Positions 1 through 5,309 of a stretch of DNA of 8,301 bases are shown here, piece after piece. This DNA is from GCA-020344555 sp964405925 (GTDB lineage: Bacteria; Planctomycetota; Phycisphaerae; UBA1845), in the NCBI GenBank assembly GCA_964405925.1, contig CAYOQG010000262.1:1-8301 (forward strand). The letters run 5' to 3'. The number at the start of each line of letters is the position of its first letter. The stretch's first letter is position 1. The position numbers were made by a program, and so were the translations under genes. The notes under the pieces were generated by a model. That model worked only from the letters and a program-made list of their open reading frames with translations, was not told the DNA's origin and did no database searches.

Positions 1-101
1 ACACCGTACAGGGTCCGCGCTGGCTGCTGCGGGCCGTGCAGCTCGCGGGTCGATGGCGGGATCGCGGCGGCGGTCGGTAACGTCTTTTTTGGCTTCGGCA
101 T
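1..101 (-). CDS. Partial hypothetical protein (N-terminal 33 codons only)
   Basis: An open frame starts with ATG at 101 on the minus strand, 12 nt after the stop codon of the capsid gene, and runs off the left edge without a stop. The visible N-terminus begins MPKPKKTLPTAAAIPP and is rich in Lys, Pro and Ala, as in many small phage structural or connector proteins. No domain can be recognised. In Mu the gene after the capsid gene T is J, a head-tail joining gene, so a head-completion role is possible from position only. No convincing Shine-Dalgarno precedes the ATG, so the start is uncertain; coupling to the capsid gene stop is possible. Confidence 0.45.
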   Translation of the reverse strand, partial: MPKPKKTLPTAAAIPPSTRELHGPQQPARTLYG

Positions 102-113
102 AGTTAAGGCACT

Positions 114-1043
114 TTACCCGGCAGTCGTGAATACGTGGCGGCACGCAAATTGCCAGTAGCCGTAGGTCATGCGGTACCTGGCCCGGACGCCGTAAAGGTA
201 AACCTCACGCATGAAGCCCGCGTCGCTCTCGCGCTCCAGGGCTGTGAATTCGACCGGCTCACGGTCCTGGAAGATGAACGGGCGGACGCTGACGTCGGTC
301 TTCAAAAGGTAGAACGTATCGGTGTCCGTGAGGTATGAGAATGACAGAACGCGGGCCAAACCCTTGAGGATGTTCTCGGTCGATGACACGATGCTAGCAT
401 TGAGAACCTCGCTGGCTGTGAACAACATCGACGGAGGGACGACGACGATCAGACCCGATGGAGCCAAACTCATCGGCTCGCCCTGGTCATCCTTGAAGCT
501 CAGCATGGCCACGATCGCGCCGCTCAGAGCAGCCTTGAATTCGGCGCTCGTGGGGGCATCCTTATCGACGATCGCGCTGGTAAGATCGTTATCTTGGGTG
601 CCGCTCTTTCCTGACGAGTGAGTGGCACCAAAGAATGGGACGCCGTCGTAGGAGTGGTAGCCAGCGGTCGCGCCGTTGACGAGCAGGCGGGCGATCTCGC
701 TATCCTTGTGCTGAGCGGCCCGCTGAGCCATTTCGCGGATGCGGATCATAATCTGGCCGGTCGCATCATCGGCAATCTCCGACCTGTCTACTTCTAAAGT
801 GAGTTCATATTTAAGATTCTTCACATCATAGGCTTCGGCGAACATTCCGCGTGCGAGCCTGCCCGTTCCCCATTCGCGGACCGGAGGTACGCTTCCCAAG
901 AACCGATATTTTTCGGTGTCGGTCGTGCTCTGGATTCGCGTGCTCAGCTCTTGATAAACGGTCGCGGCTTCGACCTCGGAAAAACGCTGAAAGAAATCTG
1001 CTTTGACGCCCGGAAGTGAGAGGGCAGTGTCAACGATTGCCAT
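114..1043 (-). CDS. T: Major capsid protein, Mu gpT-like
   Basis: This 309-residue protein is very likely the major head subunit that forms the phage capsid shell. Its length matches the Mu gpT family (about 300 aa). The N-terminus (MAIVDTALSLPG) is followed by a region with the PPVREWGTGR segment (about residues 53-62), typical of this family. The C-terminus (about 282-302) holds the characteristic YLYGVRARYRMTYGYWQ segment. A putative E-loop-like region rich in charged residues lies around 78-125, fitting an HK97-type fold, but that placement is inference. The ATG at 1043 is preceded by an AAGGA Shine-Dalgarno (minus strand, 1056-1052) with 8-nt spacing. It is the third gene of the leftward operon, after the decoration protein and a short intergenic hairpin. 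In Mu the protease/scaffold gene I lies directly upstream of T on the same strand; here it is on the opposite strand beyond a promoter region. Confidence 0.88.
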   Translation of the reverse strand: MAIVDTALSLPGVKADFFQRFSEVEAATVYQELSTRIQSTTDTEKYRFLGSVPPVREWGTGRLARGMFAEAYDVKNLKYELTLEVDRSEIADDATGQIMIRIREMAQRAAQHKDSEIARLLVNGATAGYHSYDGVPFFGATHSSGKSGTQDNDLTSAIVDKDAPTSAEFKAALSGAIVAMLSFKDDQGEPMSLAPSGLIVVVPPSMLFTASEVLNASIVSSTENILKGLARVLSFSYLTDTDTFYLLKTDVSVRPFIFQDREPVEFTALERESDAGFMREVYLYGVRARYRMTYGYWQFACRHVFTTAG

Positions 1044-1064
1044 GATGAGTATCCTTACTATGGT

Positions 1065-1082
1065 CCGCCCGCATCAGGGCGG
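1065..1082 (-). promoter_or_regulatory. Intergenic hairpin upstream of the capsid gene
   Basis: Perfect 6-bp inverted repeat CCGCCC (1065-1070) and GGGCGG (1077-1082) with a 6-nt loop. It lies between the stop of the decoration gene (1103) and the Shine-Dalgarno of the capsid gene (1056-1052). There is no U-tract after it in the leftward transcript, so it is unlikely to be a strong intrinsic terminator. A role in mRNA stability, processing or exposure of the capsid ribosome binding site is inference. Confidence 0.5.
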
Positions 1083-1102
1083 GGGTACGTCCTTGTACTA
1101 GA

Positions 1103-1516
1103 CTAGGCTGAAACCGTTGCGAACGGTTGAATCCTCACGATGATCGTGCCTGCGGTTGGCACATCAACGCAGTAGCCGACGAAGGTGTTGGACGTCGAGG
1201 TAAAAGTGAGGGTGCCGTCGTCGCTGGCGTAGACTGCGTCACCGATATTGGCGATCGTGGCTCCGCTCAAAGTATGCTCGAAATCGCCCTGGGTGTAGAC
1301 TCGGACGGCCAAGTCACCGTCAGAGCCGGCGCTGTTATCTGCCTCTTCATAGGCGATCCCGGCGAATAGCTCGCCAGCGGTGAGGGGTGCGACGTAGCCT
1401 CCGGCTTCGACGGAAAGCAAGGCGCCCTTATATACATGTTCGGCGTCTGCGACCTTGAAGCTGCGGAGCTGCTGGTCTACGTAATGGTCTAGTTCGCGGT
1501 TGGCTGAAAGTGCCAT
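1103..1516 (-). CDS. Putative capsid decoration/cement protein
   Basis: The 137-residue product is Gly/Ala/Thr/Val-rich and predicted to be mostly beta-strand after a short helical N-terminus (residues 1-20). The run YKGALLSVEAGGYVAPL (about 29-45), followed by AGELFAGIAYEEADN, resembles small phage head decoration or cement proteins (DUF2190-like), which bind outside the shell and stabilise it. No Cys cluster, signal peptide or membrane segment is seen. Position immediately upstream of the gpT-like capsid gene is typical of such proteins in Mu-like and BcepMu-like phages. The ATG at 1516 has a GGGAG Shine-Dalgarno (minus strand, 1530-1526) about 9 nt upstream. The family assignment rests on size, fold-like pattern and neighbourhood, so a head-fibre or other minor head protein is an alternative. 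Confidence 0.62.
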   Translation of the reverse strand: MALSANRELDHYVDQQLRSFKVADAEHVYKGALLSVEAGGYVAPLTAGELFAGIAYEEADNSAGSDGDLAVRVYTQGDFEHTLSGATIANIGDAVYASDDGTLTFTSTSNTFVGYCVDVPTAGTIIVRIQPFATVSA

Positions 1517-1542
1517 GTGCTGTCACTCCCTTTGACGTCGTG

Positions 1543-1560
1543 TGCTCGGTCCGTCGAGCA
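1543..1560 (-). promoter_or_regulatory. Intergenic hairpin upstream of the decoration gene
   Basis: Perfect 6-bp inverted repeat TGCTCG (1543-1548) and CGAGCA (1555-1560) with a 6-nt loop. It begins 11 nt after the stop of the upstream 135-aa gene and ends about 12 nt before the decoration gene Shine-Dalgarno. It has the same stem and loop size and the same relative position as the hairpin at 1065-1082. No U-tract follows in the leftward transcript. Confidence 0.5.
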
Positions 1561-1571
1561 GTGCGGGTCAG

Positions 1572-1979
1572 CTAGTGTTTGCGTTGCTCGGACCAGTGGT
1601 TGATGATCCGATCAATAGGGTTCGGCTCGGGACGATTCAGCATGTCCTCGAAGTCGTCGTGCTGCTGAGTCAACCAGTCCTCCTCGGCACCATCGCTTGC
1701 GCCGATCTCCGACTTGAGTTGCTCAAGACGTTTCTTCGGGACATCGCCGACGCTACATCGACCTTGTTCGATCTCGACCGCTAGTTCCATCCAGCTCCCC
1801 TCGGGACCGTAGGCATTGGTGAATACCCATTGTAGGATCGCTGCGAGGAGCTGGCGGTTGAATCGCGCGCCGGTCTGTTTCTCGACGGCGTCCGTCAGAT
1901 TGAAGATATCCTCGGGAAGTTGAATCGAGCGTTGTTTCTTGGCCATCCGCTGGTCCTCAGCCGTCGTTTCGGTTCGCAT
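1572..1979 (-). CDS. Hypothetical protein with ribbon-helix-helix-like N-terminus
   Basis: This 135-residue protein is the first gene of the leftward operon. Residues 15-53 (RSIQLPEDIF, then DAVEKQTG, then RFNRQLLAAILQWVF) have the strand-helix-helix pattern and 'LPEDI' motif of CopG/Arc-type ribbon-helix-helix DNA-binding proteins. The remainder is acidic and probably helical (about 64-135), with many Glu, Asp and Trp, and is not recognised. Two starts are plausible: ATG at 1979 with GGAGA (1991-1987) 7 nt upstream, and ATG at 1946 with GAGGA (1958-1954) also 7 nt upstream; the shorter form begins MAKKQRS, right before the RHH-like strand. Both lie inside the transcript predicted from the promoter at 2024-2051. 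Position next to the divergent promoters suggests it could regulate them, but a structural or capsid-assembly role in this head-gene operon cannot be excluded. Confidence 0.65.
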   Translation of the reverse strand: MRTETTAEDQRMAKKQRSIQLPEDIFNLTDAVEKQTGARFNRQLLAAILQWVFTNAYGPEGSWMELAVEIEQGRCSVGDVPKKRLEQLKSEIGASDGAEEDWLTQQHDDFEDMLNRPEPNPIDRIINHWSEQRKH

Positions 1980-2023
1980 TATCCGGTCTCCGTTAATCGT
2001 ACCTTGCCAAAACCTCTATATCC

Positions 2024-2051
2024 AGTGTAGCTCGCTGATTCAGTCTGTCAA
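2024..2051 (-). promoter_or_regulatory. Sigma70-type promoter for the leftward capsid operon
   Basis: On the minus strand there is a perfect -35 box TTGACA (plus-strand TGTCAA, 2046-2051), a 16-bp spacer and a -10 box TACACT (plus-strand AGTGTA, 2024-2029; 4 of 6 consensus bases). The predicted start near 2017 leaves a leader of about 38 nt before the first ATG at 1979. It mirrors the plus-strand promoter at 2064-2091. Confidence 0.62.
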
Positions 2052-2063
2052 GTGGAAAAAAGG

Positions 2064-2091
2064 TTGACAACACTGTTTTTCGTGGTAGACT
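2064..2091 (+). promoter_or_regulatory. Sigma70-type promoter for the rightward operon
   Basis: Perfect -35 box TTGACA (2064-2069), 16-bp spacer and -10 box TAGACT (2086-2091; 4 of 6 consensus bases). The predicted start near 2098 gives a leader of about 55 nt before the ATG at 2153. The small dyad CTCTTAGAG (2090-2098) overlaps the end of the -10 box and the start region and could be an operator half-site pair. No other convincing promoter was seen further down the plus strand, so this one may serve all rightward genes. Confidence 0.68.
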
Positions 2092-2102
2092 CTTAGAGAG
2101 AT

Positions 2103-2116
2103 CGGACATGCGTCCG
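2103..2116 (+). promoter_or_regulatory. Inverted repeat in the rightward operon leader
   Basis: Perfect 5-bp arms CGGAC (2103-2107) and GTCCG (2112-2116) around a 4-nt centre, just downstream of the predicted transcription start. It could form a small leader hairpin or be an operator for a dimeric regulator such as the nearby XRE or RHH-like proteins. The arms are short, so chance is a real alternative. Confidence 0.3.
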
Positions 2117-2152
2117 GTAGTGAGACACGGAAACCCCTAACAGGAGCAAACC

Positions 2153-2416
2153 ATGGCAAAAGATGTGAAAACGAAGGCCGGGAAGGGCAAGGCAGGAACG
2201 AAGGGACAAAGGGACGGTGGGACGGAGCCAGTGTATGGCCTATCGGCTGAGGACCTGCTGTTCCTGACGACACTGACTCAATGCGGGAACGTGTGCGAGG
2301 CGAGTGAGGCCCTCGACCTCGCCTTCTTCATTCGGGAGCAGGGCGGCGTCATTGACCAGGCGGATGCGATACTCGCGTTGCTGCCCATCGCCCAGCGCGT
2401 GTGGCGCGAGAGTTAA
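2153..2416 (+). CDS. Small hypothetical protein with Lys/Gly-rich N-terminal tail
   Basis: This 87-residue protein is the first gene of the rightward operon. Residues 2-20 form a basic, flexible tail rich in Lys and Gly; residues 29-85 look helical. The segment FLTTLTQCGNVCEASEAL (37-54) faintly recalls the N-terminal helix-turn-helix of small terminase or other phage DNA-binding proteins, which is not enough to name it. The ATG at 2153 has a strong AGGAG Shine-Dalgarno (2142-2146) with 6-nt spacing. The stop (2414-2416) is 4 nt before the GTG start of the XRE regulator, so the two are probably translated together. A nucleic-acid-binding or early regulatory role is inference from the basic tail and position. 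Confidence 0.68.
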   Translation: MAKDVKTKAGKGKAGTKGQRDGGTEPVYGLSAEDLLFLTTLTQCGNVCEASEALDLAFFIREQGGVIDQADAILALLPIAQRVWRES

Positions 2417-2420
2417 ATGG

Positions 2421-2771
2421 GTGGCTAACGTCCCTTCCATCCCGCGTCCGCTGCCGCAGCTCGATCCAAGGGTGATCGGGGCTCGTGTGCGAAGGCTTCG
2501 GAAAGCTCGCGCATGGAGTCAATGTGAACTTGGCGAGCGGGCGGGAATCCACGGTGGGTGCGTCTGTGCAATCGAGCTGGGGCAACGAGCGCCGACGCTT
2601 CGCCAGACCATCGCCCTCGCATTCTGTTTTCGACGATCAATAGAGTTTCTGATTTTCGGAAGCCCCAAGCGCGGGAATTGGTGGCGAGCTGTAGACACTG
2701 AGAACGGGTCTGCGGTACGGGCGGGGAACACCGGCAGGCAAACCGGCCCCCGCCCTGCCCAGGCTTTATAA
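2421..2771 (+). CDS. XRE-family (Cro/CI-type) transcriptional regulator
   Basis: A 116-residue protein with a Cro/CI-type helix-turn-helix at about residues 18-78: helix 1 IGARVRRLRKAR, helix 2 SQCELGERAG (33-42), and recognition-helix region HGGCVCAIELG (44-54), followed by a helix ending EFLIFG. Such proteins bind operator DNA as dimers and act as phage repressors or Cro/Ner-like switches. The C-terminus (81-116) is basic, low-complexity and unrecognised; its codons overlap a large GC-rich inverted repeat. GTG at 2421 is chosen as start because GAGAG (2408-2412) lies 8 nt upstream and the frame further upstream overlaps the 87-aa gene without a domain. Its place second in the operon from the divergent promoters suggests feedback control. 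Cys-rich helices (C35, C47, C49) are unusual for this fold. Confidence 0.78.
   Translation: MANVPSIPRPLPQLDPRVIGARVRRLRKARAWSQCELGERAGIHGGCVCAIELGQRAPTLRQTIALAFCFRRSIEFLIFGSPKRGNWWRAVDTENGSAVRAGNTGRQTGPRPAQAL
2719..2755 (+). repeat. Large GC-rich inverted repeat at the 3' end of the XRE gene
   Basis: Arms GGGCGGGG (2719-2726) and CCCCGCCC (2748-2755) are perfectly complementary over 8 bp. Inside them CCGG (2731-2734) can pair with CCGG (2743-2746) around an 8-nt loop, extending the structure. The repeat lies in the last codons of the regulator gene, about 28 nt before the protease/scaffold start. No U-run follows, so it is not a classic intrinsic terminator; it may attenuate transcription or protect mRNA between the regulatory and late genes. 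Confidence 0.5.
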
Positions 2772-2782
2772 AGGAACATGCG

Positions 2783-3916
2783 ATGGCTGAAGCGATGACG
2801 GACAGTCCGCTCGACGTGCTGGCGTGCCAAACGACGGCAGTGGCGGGTGACGGATTGCGACAGGTGCGGCTGTGCCCTTGGGGACTGGTGAAGAGTCGGA
2901 ATGGTGACTTTCTACTCGACGAAGAGTCCGTGCGATTGATCGTCGAACGGTTCCAGGAACACGGGACGATGGTACCGTGCGATTTCGAGCATCAAACTCT
3001 TGCCGGGGAGTATATGGGGCCGGACGGACTGGCAAGAGCCAGCGGATGGGTGCATAAGCTGTGGGGAACTCCGGGGCGGGGGTTGTTCGCGCTAGTCGAG
3101 TGGACGGAGCGCGGCCGCGAGGCGATCCGCAACCGTGAATACCTCTATCCCTCGCCCACACTGACGATTCGACGATCGGACAATCGTGCCATCGAGTTGC
3201 ACTCGGTGGCTCTTGTTACCAAGCCGGCCATACCAGCACAGGACGTGTTGGCTGCCAAAGACCAAACACTTGCACAGGAGACTACAGTGGAGAATCTACT
3301 AGCGAATCAAGAGGCGGGACCGATTGCCGACCTGGCCGAGCAGATCAAGACTAGGTTGGGAATCACCGAGGGCAAGATGACGTTGGAGGCGTTCCTGCAA
3401 GCCGTGCTCGCAAAGATCAATGCTGGCGCGGGTGAGCGCGGGGACACCGAGGTGGCCTCCAGCGTGCGCGCGACGTTAGGGCTCGCCTCGGACGCAGGGG
3501 CGAGTGAGGTGACACTCGCTTTGCAAATGCGGGTAAACGAGAACGCAGAACTTACCGCGATGCGGGAAGCCGAGGCTGACCGGCAAGCCAAGGAACTTGT
3601 GAACAAGTACGTCAAGGCAAACGTTTTGAATCCCAACGATAAGCCCGCGATGGAAGCGGCGATGTCACTAGCCCGCGAACGTCCAGATCGACTGCGAGCG
3701 ATGCTCGACGGCGCGACACCGTATGTAGCACCGGGGAGGACGACTGCACCGACCGGACGACAACACCTGATTGCCAAGGCTGCGGGCAATTGGCGGAACG
3801 ATCCGAGCATGCAGAGGACGTGCAATTGCGAAGCGGCGGTAAACCTGGCTCTGAGGGACGCCGGGCTTGAGAAACTCACTGACGCGGAACGGGCGCAATT
3901 CGTAACCAGCAAGTAG
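2783..3916 (+). CDS. I: Mu gpI-like prohead protease/scaffold protein
   Basis: This 377-residue protein matches the Mu I family, which cleaves scaffold during prohead maturation. The N-terminal protease part (about 25-155) shows the family landmarks CDFEHQTL (66-73), ASGWV (86-90), LFALVEWT (101-108), YLYPSPTLT (120-128) and a 'TKPAI' segment (146-150). His70 and Ser124 are the likely catalytic pair, by analogy with phage prohead proteases. The C-terminal part (about 169-320) is helical and charged, as expected of the scaffold region, with the typical 'VLNPNDK' segment near 281-287. Mu gpI is about 360 aa, so it appears full length. The ATG at 2783 has AAGGA (2771-2775) 7 nt upstream, overlapping the stop of the XRE gene. 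A second start (M5) is possible. It is unusual that the capsid gene it serves lies on the other strand. Confidence 0.87.
   Translation: MAEAMTDSPLDVLACQTTAVAGDGLRQVRLCPWGLVKSRNGDFLLDEESVRLIVERFQEHGTMVPCDFEHQTLAGEYMGPDGLARASGWVHKLWGTPGRGLFALVEWTERGREAIRNREYLYPSPTLTIRRSDNRAIELHSVALVTKPAIPAQDVLAAKDQTLAQETTVENLLANQEAGPIADLAEQIKTRLGITEGKMTLEAFLQAVLAKINAGAGERGDTEVASSVRATLGLASDAGASEVTLALQMRVNENAELTAMREAEADRQAKELVNKYVKANVLNPNDKPAMEAAMSLARERPDRLRAMLDGATPYVAPGRTTAPTGRQHLIAKAAGNWRNDPSMQRTCNCEAAVNLALRDAGLEKLTDAERAQFVTSK
3276..3289 (+). promoter_or_regulatory. Internal ribosome binding site and GTG start within the protease gene
   Basis: AGGAG at 3276-3280 is followed after 6 nt by an in-frame GTG (3287-3289) at codon 169. 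It lies in the linker between the protease domain and the scaffold-like C-terminal region, the same place where Mu gene Z begins inside gene I. Confidence 0.6.
3287..3916 (+). CDS. Putative nested scaffold protein (Mu gpZ equivalent)
   Basis: This is an inferred 209-residue product that shares the frame and stop of the protease gene but starts at its codon 169. In Mu the scaffold gpZ is made from an internal start within gene I and equals the C-terminal part of gpI. Here the internal GTG has a good AGGAG at 6-nt spacing and falls just after the protease domain. The product would begin VENLLANQEAGPI and be mostly helical and charged, with LEAFLQAVLAKI and NAELTAMREAEADRQAKELV helices, as expected for a scaffold that is later degraded. 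It would be needed in many more copies than the protease, which a separate start explains. Whether the start is used is not shown by sequence alone. Confidence 0.55.
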   Translation: MENLLANQEAGPIADLAEQIKTRLGITEGKMTLEAFLQAVLAKINAGAGERGDTEVASSVRATLGLASDAGASEVTLALQMRVNENAELTAMREAEADRQAKELVNKYVKANVLNPNDKPAMEAAMSLARERPDRLRAMLDGATPYVAPGRTTAPTGRQHLIAKAAGNWRNDPSMQRTCNCEAAVNLALRDAGLEKLTDAERAQFVTSK

Positions 3917-3929
3917 GAAGGTAAGCGCG

Positions 3930-5309
3930 ATGGCCGAAGGCACGCAAAAATTGACGATCGAAGCTGAGGCAAAAGGCTTCGAGCAGACCGCCAAAAAGAT
4001 CGAGAGTGTCAGCGACGAGACACAGAAGCTTACCGACGCGACGCAACGCCAGGCGAAAGATACCGAGGCTGCCACGGACGCTCAAAAGAAGCACACGGCA
4101 TCCGAGGGAGACTTCCTCGGCTTGTTACGTGAGATACATCCGGCGCTTGGGATCTTCGCGGAATCGCTTTTACGGGGCATAAAGATCACGTCTGATCTCG
4201 CCTCCGAACAGATCAACTTGAATACGATATTGGGCCAGGCCAGCGACGCGATCAAGACCAACAAAAAGGCTCTTGATCTCTTAGCGGCCACCGGAGCAGT
4301 AGTAGCGGGGATCACAGCGGTCGTCAACGCGATCCGGTCGGTTGCAGAGGAGGCACGTAGCGCGACGGCGGCTATTTATGCCATGGCCCAGGCACAGAAT
4401 GAAGTCCTAGCGGCTCGGGCCGCGACCGCGTCGGAAGTCGAGCGATTGGGTGCGGGGCGTGCGGAAGGTCCCCCTAGCGCCGAAGAATCCCGCGTGATAA
4501 CTGAAGCAATCGATGCGTTCGCACGGACTGCAGTGGGGCAGGGCGTCGGCGAAGAGGCGCGACGTGGGGCCGTGCTGCTTGGTGGTGCAGCGGCGTCGCG
4601 TGAAACACGTGAACGGTTGGCCGTGCTGCTCGACCGGTTTGGCGATCAGGTGGATGTTAAAGAGCTTTTGCGACAGGCGCCCGGCACACGACAAGAGCGG
4701 GTAGATCGGATCATCGCGCGCCATCTGGAGCGGCTTGACGCGATCCGAGCCACAGAAGAGCAGCAAGTCCGTAACGTCGCACGCGCGGCACTCGCGGAAA
4801 CGCGAGCGGCTGGCGGGACCAGCTATTACACCCGCCGTTTCATCGAGGGCTTGCCCGGTCGGGGATTTGAAGGTCTCGACAGTGAGAAACTGGCAGACAT
4901 CGTCGTGGGACTTGGCGGGATCAGGCCGCGCGACATCACCCAGGCTGAGCACACGATGATCTTGCGACGGTTCCTATCGGCGATTCCATTTGTTGAGGCG
5001 GGGACCGATGCCGCCGGCGGCCTGGACCTGACTAGCAGACTCTATGGGGAGCTGCAAAAGGCGTCGGTTGCGCTGGAAGGTGCGGGAGTCGAGGGTGCCC
5101 GCCCGCACGAAGTGCGTGCAGCCGAGAACGCTTTTCGGGCATTGGAACGGGCAGCGAAGCGCTTGAACGATGCAGCCGATCGAATGGCCGAACAACCTAC
5201 CGTGGTCAATCAGTACCACCACGCGAAATTCGTCGGCCCGGATGCGACGAGCCAGCGCAATCGCACTAGGAACGGCGAAAGCATACTGTTAAGGCGTCAT
5301 GGCGGATGA
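3930..5309 (+). CDS. Putative short tail tape-measure-like protein
   Basis: A 459-residue, Ala-rich, mainly helical protein. Residues 7-60 form a coiled-coil-like start (KLTIEAEAKGFEQTAKKIES and following Ser/Thr/Gln-rich heptads) resembling the N-termini of tape-measure proteins. A hydrophobic segment occurs at 115-136 (LLAATGAVVAGITAVV core), as often seen in tape measures, which interact with the membrane on DNA entry. Residues 160-420 are charged helices, and the C-terminus (425-459) is basic with an RNRTRNGES stretch. It is short for the family, so a minor virion or chaperone-like protein is an alternative. The ATG at 3930 has AGGAAGG (3915-3921) 8 nt upstream, overlapping the protease gene stop. 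Its stop overlaps the transposase start by 4 nt (ATGA, 5306-5309), an unexpected link between morphogenesis and transposition genes. Confidence 0.45.
   Translation: MAEGTQKLTIEAEAKGFEQTAKKIESVSDETQKLTDATQRQAKDTEAATDAQKKHTASEGDFLGLLREIHPALGIFAESLLRGIKITSDLASEQINLNTILGQASDAIKTNKKALDLLAATGAVVAGITAVVNAIRSVAEEARSATAAIYAMAQAQNEVLAARAATASEVERLGAGRAEGPPSAEESRVITEAIDAFARTAVGQGVGEEARRGAVLLGGAAASRETRERLAVLLDRFGDQVDVKELLRQAPGTRQERVDRIIARHLERLDAIRATEEQQVRNVARAALAETRAAGGTSYYTRRFIEGLPGRGFEGLDSEKLADIVVGLGGIRPRDITQAEHTMILRRFLSAIPFVEAGTDAAGGLDLTSRLYGELQKASVALEGAGVEGARPHEVRAAENAFRALERAAKRLNDAADRMAEQPTVVNQYHHAKFVGPDATSQRNRTRNGESILLRRHGG

Noticed and set aside
2304..2420. N-terminal extension of the XRE gene to an ATG at 2304
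   Set aside because: It would overlap the 87-aa gene by more than 100 nt, adds a Ser/Arg-rich shadow segment, and the GTG at 2421 has a suitable Shine-Dalgarno.
3307..3972. Minus-strand open frame of 221 codons opposite the protease/scaffold gene
   Set aside because: Its product is a Ser/Ala/Arg-rich shadow of the real gene, spans a gene boundary on the other strand and has no recognisable domain.
4407..4952. Minus-strand open frame of 181 codons opposite the tape-measure-like gene
   Set aside because: No family resemblance; the plus-strand frame is continuous, has a good Shine-Dalgarno and fits the operon.
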